59,763 nucleotides of DNA, taken from NCBI GenBank assembly GCA_015232015.1, contig JADGAM010000005.1, positions 1-59,763 of the forward strand, written 5' to 3'. The DNA is from Oligoflexia bacterium (GTDB taxonomy: Bacteria > Bdellovibrionota > Bacteriovoracia > Bacteriovoracales > Bacteriovoracaceae). The notes under the pieces were generated by a model. That model was given only the letters and a program-made list of their open reading frames with translations, was not told where the DNA came from and did not search any database. Shown here in pieces: positions 18,136-26,766 of the stretch (positions are counted from its first letter, which is position 1; the number at the start of each line of letters is the position of its first letter). Both the position numbers and the translations under genes were made by a program.

Positions 18136-18332
18136 GTTCATATTTTGAAATGATTAGGAAAAATAAAATTATAAAAAAATACATAAAGGAATAAATAATA
18201 AATCCCTTTTAATAAAATAAAAGGACAGCTGAATTTTAAATTAGACAATAGATAAGCATGTCTAACTTTAATTCTATATTATTAATTTTCATGTTAAAAT
18301 ATTTAGCTGCAATTTTAACAGGAGGCAATGCT

Positions 18333-18782
18333 ATGAAATTTTTACCTAACATTTTCAGAGGGCATAATTCATTACCATCCATCCTTGATGATTTTTTTGA
18401 TGATGATGATTTTAAAAACATTTTTGCTCATAAAAGGCAAAGTAAATTTCTTTCACCTTCAATTGATGTTATAGATGATACAGATAAATATATTTTAAAA
18501 GCAGATTTACCGGGAGTGAATAAAAAAGATATCAAAGTTGAAGTTAAAGATGGATTTTTAACTATTTCTGGAGAAAGAAAAGAAGAAAAAGATGTTAAAG
18601 ATGAAGGCTATCATAGACAAGAAAGATTTTATGGTAGATTTCAAAGAAGCTTTCCTGTTGGGGAAGCAATAATGGAAGATAAAGTAGAAGCTAAATATAA
18701 TGATGGTGTTCTTACCCTGGAACTTCCGAAAAAAGAAGAAGCAATAAAAAAGAAAACTGTTAAAGTTATAGATGTCAAATAA
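18333..18782 (+). CDS. Hsp20/alpha-crystallin small heat-shock protein
   Basis: An AGGAGG seven to eight bases before the ATG at 18333 fixes the start; an in-frame ATG at 18258 has no ribosome site. The 149-residue product has a short N-terminal arm, an alpha-crystallin domain (about residues 35-130) with SPSIDVIDDTDKYILKADLPGV, and the ADGVLTLELPK-type motif (here YNDGVLTLELPKKEE). It ends in a Lys-rich tail with VKVIDVK in place of a clear I-x-I anchor. It should hold unfolding proteins as an ATP-independent chaperone in the cytoplasm. No heat-shock operator (such as CIRCE) is seen. Confidence 0.95.
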   Translation: MKFLPNIFRGHNSLPSILDDFFDDDDFKNIFAHKRQSKFLSPSIDVIDDTDKYILKADLPGVNKKDIKVEVKDGFLTISGERKEEKDVKDEGYHRQERFYGRFQRSFPVGEAIMEDKVEAKYNDGVLTLELPKKEEAIKKKTVKVIDVK

Positions 18783-18871
18783 TAAAAAAAAGGCCATTAA
18801 CTTAATGCTATAAAAGTAGAATAAATATAATAACAATAATAGCTCTATTAATAAACATAACGATTGCAATT

Positions 18872-19984
18872 TTGATTTATCAAAGTCTTTTTTGTTCTTA
18901 CTCTCTCACTAAAATTCTTTTTTTGAAATACAATTATTTTCATTGGGTGGCGAAAATAATTACCTTTATTATAGGAATGGGTCCTATTCTTTATTTTTAT
19001 TCGATAAAAAAATTACAAAATAGTTTGTTAGCAGAAGTTGGTGCCATCTTAATGGGTTTATTGGCATTGCTGTTTTTTATAACCATTGGATATCAACTGA
19101 CATTATTGGTAATCAAAATACTCTCTAAGCTTGTTTCCATTAATTATTATCGATCACTAGTAATAACAGTAGAAATTGCTTGGTTGTTAGTTGCTGTTTA
19201 TTATCTATTTTCAAGTTTTCAAGAAGGATACAGGCCTCCTAGCGTAAACAGTGTGAGAATTGCTATTCCTAATTTTTCTTATCCTAATTTAAAATTAGTT
19301 TATTTAACTGATTTGCATCTTGGACCATTATGGAAAGAAAAATTTACTAGGCATATAGCAAAGGAGATTAAAAATATAAAACCAGATATTCTACTTTTAG
19401 GAGGAGATGTTATCGAATTAGACCCACTTTTTTCACCCTCTCTCCCTCTAATTCTGCAACCATTTTTAGAAATCACCGCCAAAATTCCTTCTTATATGGT
19501 ACTTGGTAATCATGAATACTATAATAATCTTTTAGCAATAATTGATATTTTGCCAAAATATAATATTCATTTGTTAAAAAATGAAGGTCTTATTATTGGA
19601 ACACCTCCACATGCTTTTAATTTGCTGGGGGTAAATGATTATAGTGGCGTAGGTCTTGGTGAATACGCTCCTAATTATAAAATGGCCTTTAGAAATAGAG
19701 ATCCTAATTTATCTACTATTTTGCTTGCTCATCAACCAAGATGTGTCGCCGATTTAGAAGAAAAAAATAAAATCGATCTGATTTTATCGGGACACACCCA
19801 TAATGGTCAAATTTTTCCTTTTAATCTCTTTGTTAAATTAGTACAACCTTACGTTGTTGGACTTCATAAGCATTTTCAAAATACACAAATCTATGTTTCT
19901 GCTGGTACCGGAAGTTGGGGTCCACCCATACGCTTTGGTAGTCGAAATGAAATAACTCTTATAGAAATTGTTTCTACAAAATAA
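18872..19984 (+). CDS. Membrane-bound metallophosphoesterase (YkuE-like)
   Basis: Three to four hydrophobic segments fill residues 1-120. The calcineurin-type domain follows, with all metal-site blocks: LTDLHLG, LLLGGDVIE, LGNHEYY, LLAHQPR and LSGHTHNGQIFP. Relatives hydrolyse phosphomonoesters or UDP-diacylglucosamine-like lipids; the substrate here is unknown. The start is uncertain: TTG 18872 has no ribosome site, and the frame stays open and hydrophobic back to about 18806 without ATG, GTG or TTG. The true N-terminus may therefore use a rare codon, or an upstream frameshift may have removed the original start. Confidence 0.88.
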   Translation: MIYQSLFCSYSLTKILFLKYNYFHWVAKIITFIIGMGPILYFYSIKKLQNSLLAEVGAILMGLLALLFFITIGYQLTLLVIKILSKLVSINYYRSLVITVEIAWLLVAVYYLFSSFQEGYRPPSVNSVRIAIPNFSYPNLKLVYLTDLHLGPLWKEKFTRHIAKEIKNIKPDILLLGGDVIELDPLFSPSLPLILQPFLEITAKIPSYMVLGNHEYYNNLLAIIDILPKYNIHLLKNEGLIIGTPPHAFNLLGVNDYSGVGLGEYAPNYKMAFRNRDPNLSTILLAHQPRCVADLEEKNKIDLILSGHTHNGQIFPFNLFVKLVQPYVVGLHKHFQNTQIYVSAGTGSWGPPIRFGSRNEITLIEIVSTK

Positions 19985-20039
19985 CTATTTCTGAACTATT
20001 TTTGAGTTGTTTTTGAACTTTTTCTGATCTAAAGGCCTG

Positions 20040-20132
20040 TCAAAAAATAACATTACTTACAATTATCATTAACAATAATAAAATAATTGAAATCAATGTG
20101 GTCGGAGAAATCATACTCTCTTTCCTAATCAT
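20040..20132 (-). CDS. 30-residue single-membrane-span micropeptide
   Basis: The ATG at 20130-20132 has GGAGG at a spacing of seven, one of the better ribosome sites in the window. The peptide starts M-I-R-K-E-S-M-I-S-P, then has one unbroken hydrophobic segment (about residues 13-25, Leu/Ile-rich) and ends -VIF, with a TGA stop. It is too short for usual gene callers. It lies 49 bp downstream of another micropeptide gene on the same strand. Size and layout fit small membrane regulators or type I toxin-like peptides; nothing in the sequence decides between them. Confidence 0.55.
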   Translation of the reverse strand: MIRKESMISPTTLISIILLLLMIIVSNVIF

Positions 20133-20181
20133 AACCAATCCTCCACGTGCTTATAATCATAAGTTATAGTCGTAAATTACA

Positions 20182-20286
20182 TTACCCTCTAAATTTTTTA
20201 CTTTTATGTGGTCTTTTTCTTTTTCTTACTGTTACATTTCTATGGAAATAAAATCTTTGATTTTTTGATTGGATAAACTTCTTCAT
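20182..20286 (-). CDS. 34-residue strongly basic micropeptide
   Basis: AAGGAG lies nine bases before the ATG at 20284-20286. The product is 34 residues and extremely basic (the middle reads VRKRKRPHKSKK) with aromatic residues in the first half (RFYFHR). The charge suggests nucleic-acid, ribosome or anionic-membrane binding. It is not one of the small ribosomal proteins I can recall. It is followed by the hydrophobic micropeptide at 20132, and both lie 156 bp or more downstream of the response-regulator gene, so they may form their own unit or a tail of that transcript. Confidence 0.5.
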   Translation of the reverse strand: MKKFIQSKNQRFYFHRNVTVRKRKRPHKSKKFRG

Positions 20287-20442
20287 AATTTTTTTCTCCT
20301 TAATTTATTAATTTATTAATAAAAAATTTATTAATACAGATAAGAATCTGTAAAATTCCTACCCGATACAAATAAATTATCTTACAAAATAAACATTTTT
20401 GTGTCAGAAGAATGTCAAATGATTGTCAAATGATTGTCAATT

Positions 20443-21165
20443 TTAGCTGACTACTATTTTGTAACCAATTCCTCGCACGGTTTCAAATAGATGATCAGCA
20501 ATTTTTTGACGAAGTTGCAAGATATGTGTGTCCACAGTTCTGGTTGTTGGATAATTATTCATACCCCATACTTTATTTAAAATTTCTTCCCGAGAAAACA
20601 CACGTTTTGGACTTTCGGCCAATAGAAGAAGAAGATCATATTCCATCTTAGTTAGTTCAATTTTTTTGTTATTATAAAATACTTCTCTAGTTTTTAAAGT
20701 TATTTTTAATAATTCTAATTCAATTGAATCGTCATTTTCATTTTTTAGTGCATCAGATATCTCTTCACTATTATTTTCAAATTTTCTAATTTGCACTCGA
20801 ATACGTGCTATTAGTTCACGAGGATCAAAGGGTTTTGTTAAATAATCGTCGGCACCACTTTCAAGACCTAAAACTCTATCAACAAGTTCATTTCTTGAAG
20901 TTAACATGATTATTGGAATATTTTGATTTAACTTTCTAACCTTTTTCATGAAATCCAGACCTTCTCCGTCAGGTAATATCCAATCTAAAAGTATCATTGA
21001 TTTTGAAGAAGATCCTTGAGAAATTAATTTTAATATTTCATCGGCCTCACTAAGGTTTTTATACCAAGTGATATTCATTGAAAATGTTTTTAGATAATCT
21101 ACTAAAGATTGGCCAAGACTAAGATCATCTTCAACAAGATAAATATTAAAATCTTTGTATTTCAT
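20443..21165 (-). CDS. OmpR/PhoB-family DNA-binding response regulator
   Basis: The receiver domain (residues 1-125) has the acidic pair in LVEDD, the phospho-acceptor Asp at about 61 in MILLDWILPDGEG and the conserved Lys in YLTKPFDP. The winged-helix effector domain (about 145-240) ends with the recognition-helix and wing motif TRTVDTHILQLRQKI...VRGIGYKI typical of OmpR-type regulators. It overlaps the kinase gene upstream by 20 bp, so the two are translationally coupled and form a cognate pair. The regulon is unknown; the adjacent upstream genes make mevalonate-pathway enzymes. Confidence 0.95.
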   Translation of the reverse strand: MKYKDFNIYLVEDDLSLGQSLVDYLKTFSMNITWYKNLSEADEILKLISQGSSSKSMILLDWILPDGEGLDFMKKVRKLNQNIPIIMLTSRNELVDRVLGLESGADDYLTKPFDPRELIARIRVQIRKFENNSEEISDALKNENDDSIELELLKITLKTREVFYNNKKIELTKMEYDLLLLLAESPKRVFSREEILNKVWGMNNYPTTRTVDTHILQLRQKIADHLFETVRGIGYKIVVS

Positions 21166-22759
21166 TAAATTTTTTCTCCAATTTATGTCGACTTAATTTT
21201 ATCTGAAAGCGTGTTGGTGTTGGTAAAAAACTCAATTGTCCATCTAAATCCTCAACAATTTTTTTTACTATCTTTAATCCTAGTCCCATTCCCTTGCTCT
21301 TAGATGATTTTACAAAATCACCACACATCTGCTCAATAGTTTTAAAACTGCAACTTCCCTCATCAGCAACCTCAATTAGCAATTCATTATTTTTAGAAAA
21401 AAACAAAGAAAAGGTGACAGGTGACAATCCATGAGCAAAACTATTTTCAATTAAATTTTTTAAACAAATACCTATCCAATGCTGATCAAAATAAAAAAAG
21501 GAATCTTCTTTTAAAAGAACAATTTTTAATTGCCCTTCTTCTATTTTATTTAAAAAATAGTGATCAATTATTTCAGATAAAAAAACATTAATAGAATCAA
21601 TTTTTTTAAGTTGAAATTTAAAAACATTTTTAGAAGAAAGATTAAGATAACTTGAACTTTTTTCAACAAGCCTTTGTAAACGATATACATCATTTGATAA
21701 TCTTAATGCTATATCTTGCAGTGGTAATCCAATATGGTTAAAATTTTGTTGAATTTTTTCAATCCCCAAAAGCATGGCCGCCACAGGAGTTCTAAATTCA
21801 TGAGTTAAAATCTGTAAACTATGCCTACGTTGATCTTCGCTTTTTCTCTCTTTTAAAATATTTTTTATTAACACCATAACGACAAGAATCAAAAGCACAA
21901 TAGATGTAACAAAAAGATAAATTGAAAAACTCCCAACCATTTGAAAAAGATAACCCACAGAATATCTCCAACAACTATTTCCCATTTCATAAAGACATTT
22001 TTTTTGATTCTGATCTTGGCGTTTTTCAATCATTATAAATTGACTACTATCCAAAAATTTTTGAACCTCATTTAAATCATAGATATAATAACGTCCATCA
22101 ACTAATGAATCGAATTTTTTAACTAACAAATAATCATCAAGTAAAATTAAAACATCCGCGTTCACAAGATATTGCAAACGAGCAAGATTAAAACTACCAA
22201 AAATATCTAACAATTTACTCTTGGAAACTTTCTTTTCATTTTTAATTTCATTTAACTCAAGAATATGAAATAGATTTAGATTACGTTCAATCCAATCTCG
22301 ATTTAACTTTACTTTTTTCATTTTGTAGTAAAGATAAACATAACTTTTACCGCTTGGATGTATATATGGTGGGTATTCAAAAAACATATCTGGCAATTCA
22401 TCTATCAAAGAACATTCAAATTGTTGCCACAACTCATCTTTACGATATATATCTAAAAAATTTTTATATTTTTCCTTTTGTTTTTGTTGGCAATTAATTT
22501 TATTATTTTGAGAGAGAGACGATGAGCTGTATAGCTCAGGATTAAGAAGCTTTCTCTTCTCAAAATTATCATAAATTTTAAAGATATCAATAATTCCATT
22601 TGCCTTAACAGATGCAACCATTTTAAAAATAGTTTCTTCAACTGAAACTTCTTTTTCTTGATTATTATAAAAATCTTGATCTTTAAAAAGATATGACCAA
22701 CGTCCAAGAATGAATGCCATAACAATAATTATAGCAATTAAAAACAGATGTATGCGCAT
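21146..22759 (-). CDS. Membrane sensor histidine kinase, possibly VxrA/DUF3404-like
   Basis: A signal anchor (residues 4-20) and a second membrane helix (about 278-299) bracket a periplasmic sensor domain of about 255 residues. The kinase core has the H-box ILTHEFRTP with His at about 320, the N-box LIENSFAHG, and the G2 region KGMGLGLKIVKKI. In the sensor, the segment YPPYIHPSGKSYVY and the Cys pair in CLYEMGNSCWRY remind me of DUF3404 sensors such as Vibrio VxrA; this is from memory and needs a profile search. The start codon sits at the end of an ATTT tetranucleotide tract with no Shine-Dalgarno, so translation probably depends on the DUF35 gene just upstream. Confidence 0.9.
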   Translation of the reverse strand: MRIHLFLIAIIIVMAFILGRWSYLFKDQDFYNNQEKEVSVEETIFKMVASVKANGIIDIFKIYDNFEKRKLLNPELYSSSSLSQNNKINCQQKQKEKYKNFLDIYRKDELWQQFECSLIDELPDMFFEYPPYIHPSGKSYVYLYYKMKKVKLNRDWIERNLNLFHILELNEIKNEKKVSKSKLLDIFGSFNLARLQYLVNADVLILLDDYLLVKKFDSLVDGRYYIYDLNEVQKFLDSSQFIMIEKRQDQNQKKCLYEMGNSCWRYSVGYLFQMVGSFSIYLFVTSIVLLILVVMVLIKNILKERKSEDQRRHSLQILTHEFRTPVAAMLLGIEKIQQNFNHIGLPLQDIALRLSNDVYRLQRLVEKSSSYLNLSSKNVFKFQLKKIDSINVFLSEIIDHYFLNKIEEGQLKIVLLKEDSFFYFDQHWIGICLKNLIENSFAHGLSPVTFSLFFSKNNELLIEVADEGSCSFKTIEQMCGDFVKSSKSKGMGLGLKIVKKIVEDLDGQLSFLPTPTRFQIKLSRHKLEKKFNEIQRF

Positions 22760-22785
22760 TTATTTATTTATTTATTTATTTATTT
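22758..22785. repeat. (ATTT)7 tetranucleotide tract between DUF35 stop and kinase start
   Basis: Seven ATTT units run from inside the ATG of the kinase gene (minus strand) through the stop codon of the DUF35 gene at 22776. Read on the coding strand as TAAA repeats it gives stops in every frame, and it replaces any ribosome site for the kinase. Confidence 0.9.
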
Positions 22786-23171
22786 TGAGGCACAAATTTA
22801 TATCCATAGGCAATTATTCCACTCTCCCCGTCTTCTCTAATCTTTCTTATCTCCATAACTACCCTACTAACATTTTTTATTTCATCAACTGTACAGTCTG
22901 CAATTTGAGTAGTTACTCGTACTCCATTTGTTAGCTCTACTATGGCCACAACATAAGGAGATAAATCTTCAAAACCCACTGGTGGTACATATTGAATAGT
23001 GTAAGTAACTATCTTTCCTTCTTGGGGAAGATCTACTACTTCAAAATCACGCCCTTTACATTTTGGACAAATAATTCTTGAGGGAAATTCTATGTGATTG
23101 CATTTCTTACACTTAGAAGCTTCAAAACGATATCTATGATTATATTCACGCCAATTTTTTGCTGGAAACAT
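22776..23171 (-). CDS. DUF35 OB-fold zinc-ribbon protein, thiolase/HMG-CoA synthase scaffold
   Basis: The 131-residue protein has a rubredoxin-like zinc ribbon with Cys21, Cys24, Cys35 and Cys38 (CKKCN and CPKCKG), then an OB fold with YTIQYVPPVGFEDLSPY. In archaea the equivalent protein bridges acetoacetyl-CoA thiolase and HMG-CoA synthase so that the intermediate passes along a shared CoA site. Here the gene directly follows the thiolase gene (ribosome site GGGAGG inside its end, adjacent coordinates), with the HMG-CoA synthase gene before that, as in archaeal operons. Confidence 0.9.
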   Translation of the reverse strand: MFPAKNWREYNHRYRFEASKCKKCNHIEFPSRIICPKCKGRDFEVVDLPQEGKIVTYTIQYVPPVGFEDLSPYVVAIVELTNGVRVTTQIADCTVDEIKNVSRVVMEIRKIREDGESGIIAYGYKFVPQNK

Positions 23172-24353
23172 TTATAATACCTCCCATATATGAACAAGTG
23201 AACTACCTCCACTTCCTCCCATATTCTGAGTTAAGGCCCGTCTTGCATTCTTTATTTGCCTACTGCCTGCTTCAGCTCTTAACTGAGTAACCACCTCATA
23301 AACTTGCGCTACTCCAGTGGCCCCTAATGGATTGCCTTTGGATTTTAGTCCCCCAGATGGGTTAATAGGTAACTTTCCATTTAGTGATGTATCTCCTCTC
23401 TCAGTGGCCAGAGCGCCTATACCTCTCTCGAAAAAACCTAATGATTCACAAGCAATTATTTCTGATATGGTAAAGCAATCGTGAACTTCAGCAAAGTGAA
23501 TATCTTTTGGTGTTAGGGAAGACATCTTATATGCTTGTTGAGCGGCCAATGTAGTAGAGTTAAATGTTGTTAAATCATGTCTTGAGTGAAGAGCGATAGT
23601 ATCTGTAGCATGACCACTGCCTGATAATTTTATAATTGGTCTATTAGGAGTACCTGTGCTACTTGTTCTACTAATTTTTTTTGCCACATCCATTGAACAC
23701 ATAACAACTGCTGCTGCTCCATCTGTTATTGGTGAACAATCAAGTAATCTTAGAGGGTCAGCAACCAGTGATGAGTTATTAACTTGTTCTACTGTTAACT
23801 TCATTTGAAATTGAGCATGTGGATTTAATAATCCATTTTGATGATTTTTAACTGCTACCTGAGAAAGTTGATTTCGAGTTGTTGCATATTTTTCCATATG
23901 CGCTCTACAAATTAAAGCATAAATACCTGCAAAAGATATTCCTTGAAATGCTTCCCATTCACTATCTAAAGCAGTGGCCAAAATGTCAGTTGCTTTCGAG
24001 CTATCAACATCACTCATCTTCTCAACTCCACCCACTAAAACAACATCACTCATTCCTGAGGCCACGTCAATAAAACCTTGTCTTATGGCCAAAGCACCAG
24101 AGGCACAAGCACTCTCTACTCTTGTTGTAGGAATAGATCCTTGACCTAAATAATCGCTTAAGAGCGATGATAAATGCTCTTGTCCTATAAAAATTCCTGG
24201 TGACATTGAACCAACATACATTGAATCTATTCTATCTATTTTAGCATCATCAATTGCATTTAAAGCAGCTTCTACATAAATATCTCTTAAAGACTTATTC
24301 CAAAGCTCCCCCCACTTATTAATTCCTATTCCTATAATTGCAACATCTCTCAT
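23172..24353 (-). CDS. Acetoacetyl-CoA thiolase, archaeal type
   Basis: The 393-residue thiolase-fold protein has the nucleophilic Cys at about 83 in [11 protein letters not shown] and the segments [34 protein letters not shown] and [17 protein letters not shown]. It lacks the classical bacterial C-terminal CxG motif and resembles the archaeal thiolase / SCP2-thiolase group. It should condense two acetyl-CoA to acetoacetyl-CoA in complex with its neighbours. GGGAG lies ten bases before the ATG, and 45 bp separate it from the HMG-CoA synthase gene. Confidence 0.92.
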   Translation of the reverse strand: MRDVAIIGIGINKWGELWNKSLRDIYVEAALNAIDDAKIDRIDSMYVGSMSPGIFIGQEHLSSLLSDYLGQGSIPTTRVESACASGALAIRQGFIDVASGMSDVVLVGGVEKMSDVDSSKATDILATALDSEWEAFQGISFAGIYALICRAHMEKYATTRNQLSQVAVKNHQNGLLNPHAQFQMKLTVEQVNNSSLVADPLRLLDCSPITDGAAAVVMCSMDVAKKISRTSSTGTPNRPIIKLSGSGHATDTIALHSRHDLTTFNSTTLAAQQAYKMSSLTPKDIHFAEVHDCFTISEIIACESLGFFERGIGALATERGDTSLNGKLPINPSGGLKSKGNPLGATGVAQVYEVVTQLRAEAGSRQIKNARRALTQNMGGSGGSSLVHIWEVL

Positions 24354-24398
24354 ATATATATCGATCTCCCCAAATTTTTTTTAATTAATTTTTTTAAA

Positions 24399-25460
24399 TT
24401 AACACTCTAAATTTTTTCTAATTTTTTTTCTAAACTTTACATAGGTTCCATAATCTATGTAAATTTTGTTTTTATCTAGGTAGTCAGTAGTTATTGCGGC
24501 CAGATTCTGCTTTTTTCCAATATTATCTGTAACTGTAAAAATAAAAGAATCACTAGCGGCACCTGAACCATATGAGACCATTAAAATTTTATCCCCGGCC
24601 TTTGCAATATCTAAAATAGCAGCGAGCCCTAGAGGAGAAGATCCTGAATAGGCATTTCCTAAACGAGGAGATAACCATCCAACTTCAATTTGCTTGTCAG
24701 TAAAATCTAACATTTTAGCAACTCTTTGAGGGAATTTTCCGTTTGGCTGATGAAAAACTGCATAGGTAAAATCTTTTGCTTGCATATTTGCTTTCGTCAT
24801 AATTTCTTTAGCAGAATTTACTGAGTGGGAAAAATAGGCGGGTTCCCCCGTAAAACGTCCTCCATGGCGAGGATAGTGCATATAATCTCTGCGCCAAAAA
24901 TCGGGAGTGTCTGTAGTATGTGAATGAGTAAAATCGATAGTAGCTACTACATCTTCGCTACCCATGATGTATGCTGCAGCACCTGCTGCGGCAGAAAATT
25001 CTAAAGCATCGCCTGGTGCTCCTTGAGAGGTATCGGCGGCAATAGCGAGTGAGTATTGTACCTCTGCTGATTTAACATGAGAGTATGCAATATACATTGC
25101 TTCAGATCCGGCCTTACATGCAAATTCTAAATCACTAATATGAATATGAGAGGTAGTTCCTATCGCTTCAGCTACCACTGTACCACTTGGCTTTACAGCA
25201 TAGGGATGAGACTCAGAACCAACATAGAGAGAACCAATTTTTTGAGGATTAATATTTGAACGTTTAAGAGCATTTTTTGTCGCTTCGATTGACATTGTAA
25301 TTGTATCTTGATCAGGGCCTGGAACAGATTTCTCTCTCAACATTAGGCCTTTTTTATAAGTATCCGCATCTAATCCCCATACTTTTGCAATATCTTCAAC
25401 TTTAATGCGGTACCTTGGAACATAGGAACCCCAACCAACAATTCCTAATGTTTTTGTCAT
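24399..25460 (-). CDS. Hydroxymethylglutaryl-CoA synthase, archaeal type
   Basis: The start is ATG 25458-25460 with GGGAG at a spacing of eight; a nine-codon upstream extension has no site. The 353-residue protein starts TLGIVGWGSYVPRYRIK and has the catalytic Cys at about 115 in DLEFACKAGSEA and a His in FHQPNGKFP. The length and motifs match archaeal HMG-CoA synthases rather than Firmicutes MvaS or eukaryotic forms, which are longer. It should make HMG-CoA from acetoacetyl-CoA and acetyl-CoA, the entry to mevalonate. It heads a run with thiolase, DUF35, kinase and response regulator genes. HMG-CoA reductase is not in the window. Confidence 0.95.
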   Translation of the reverse strand: MTKTLGIVGWGSYVPRYRIKVEDIAKVWGLDADTYKKGLMLREKSVPGPDQDTITMSIEATKNALKRSNINPQKIGSLYVGSESHPYAVKPSGTVVAEAIGTTSHIHISDLEFACKAGSEAMYIAYSHVKSAEVQYSLAIAADTSQGAPGDALEFSAAAGAAAYIMGSEDVVATIDFTHSHTTDTPDFWRRDYMHYPRHGGRFTGEPAYFSHSVNSAKEIMTKANMQAKDFTYAVFHQPNGKFPQRVAKMLDFTDKQIEVGWLSPRLGNAYSGSSPLGLAAILDIAKAGDKILMVSYGSGAASDSFIFTVTDNIGKKQNLAAITTDYLDKNKIYIDYGTYVKFRKKIRKNLEC

Positions 25461-25486
25461 AAGCAATTCTCCCTCGATAAAATGCA

Positions 25487-25526
25487 TGTCATATTTTCAT
25501 ATTGTCATATTGTCATATTGTCATAT
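25487..25526. repeat. 8-bp tandem repeat (TGTCATAT, five units) upstream of HMG-CoA synthase
   Basis: Five units, four perfect and one with a single change (TTTCATAT), start 26 bp upstream of the ATG and right behind the ribosome site. A tandem operator or slippage-prone leader is possible. The rest of 25527-25736 is AT-rich and shows nothing I can name. Confidence 0.85.
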
Positions 25527-25736
25527 GTAATATTGGATGATAATTAATCCATTTTTTCTAACATCTAAGTCATTTGGTGGCAAATACTATTTTTTCTTAA
25601 GAATAGAGCTTTAGTTCTAAAAATTACCAAATATATCCAAGATTTTAGCTTGAAGTAAAAAAAATTTTTAAATCAATTTATAAATTATAATCAAGATGAT
25701 TAAATCAGAGTTATCAAACATTAATGAGTTTACACA

Positions 25737-26690
25737 ATGATAAAAAAGATAAAAGCGGAAAAGAATTTAAAAATTAAAATTAAACTTAAATTGGATTCTT
25801 TGTCCTTTTATTTTCCTTTATGGGCATTAATTATCACCAATTTTTTTTGGGGAACTACTTTTATTTTTACTAAGGTATTAATAAACTCCTATCACCCGTT
25901 TGCACTCTTAAGCATACGTTTTATTTTAACCTCTTTAATTCTTTTTTTAATTTATCCACGAACTATTATTAGGGAAAGTAGAAATATCTTAGTTAATCAC
26001 TATTTTCAAGTTTTTGCTGTTATAAATTTCTTAGCAATAGCATTTCAAACTACAGGATTACAATATACAACTGCCTCTAAATCAGGAGTAATCACTTCAC
26101 TTTGTATCTTAATTGTACCTCTCGTAAATCAATTCATCTTCAAGGAAATAATTCCAAAATTTTATTACATAACAGTTTTATTTGCATTTTGTGGAATCTA
26201 TCTAATAAGTTTTGGATTAACATTACCTAAGATAATTAATTTTGGAGACCTCTTAACTTTTTTTTCAGCAATTTTCTATGCTTTCTACATCTCTATCTTA
26301 GAAAAAATTGCAAACAAATTTAGTGGAGCAACTATAATTTTTTACGTTTTCTTGTTCACGGCCATATTATCTCTGCCTTTTATTCCATTAATAGATAAAT
26401 CACTTCCATCACTAGAAACTTTTTTAGATATAAAGGTACTAATAAATTTATTTGGTCTTATAATTCTTGGAGGAATAATACCCTATTTATTAATGGTATA
26501 TGGTCAAAAATATGTTTCCTCTGCTCTAGCAGCACTAATATATATTTTAGAACCAATTTTTACTGCCATTCTTTCCTTTATTTTTTTACAAGAAAGACCA
26601 TCATTTATTCAGTTAATAGGTATGCTTATTATTTTCATCTCATTATTTGTAGGAGTTTCTATTTTATCACAAACACCAAAAAATATTTGA
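25737..26690 (+). CDS. EamA-family (DMT superfamily) membrane transporter
   Basis: The 317-residue protein has about ten hydrophobic helices in two halves. Each half shows EamA hallmarks: NFFWGTTFIFTKVLI with PFALLSIRFILTSLIL in the first and ALAALIYILEPIFTAILSFIFLQERPSF in the second. The family exports or imports small metabolites such as amino acids or drugs; the substrate cannot be told. A Lys-rich N-terminus precedes the first helix. It is divergent from the HMG-CoA synthase run, and 76 bp separate it from the next gene on the same strand. Confidence 0.92.
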   Translation: MIKKIKAEKNLKIKIKLKLDSLSFYFPLWALIITNFFWGTTFIFTKVLINSYHPFALLSIRFILTSLILFLIYPRTIIRESRNILVNHYFQVFAVINFLAIAFQTTGLQYTTASKSGVITSLCILIVPLVNQFIFKEIIPKFYYITVLFAFCGIYLISFGLTLPKIINFGDLLTFFSAIFYAFYISILEKIANKFSGATIIFYVFLFTAILSLPFIPLIDKSLPSLETFLDIKVLINLFGLIILGGIIPYLLMVYGQKYVSSALAALIYILEPIFTAILSFIFLQERPSFIQLIGMLIIFISLFVGVSILSQTPKNI

Positions 26691-26766
26691 TTTAATATTT
26701 ATTTTCTTTTACTATTTGTCCTAATACAACATCCAACATCCAACACTTGTAAAACGAGGGTATTTT

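Noticed and set aside
18258-18332. Extended N-terminus for Hsp20 from ATG 18258
   Set aside because: No ribosome site there, while AGGAGG precedes the ATG at 18333, which also fits family length.
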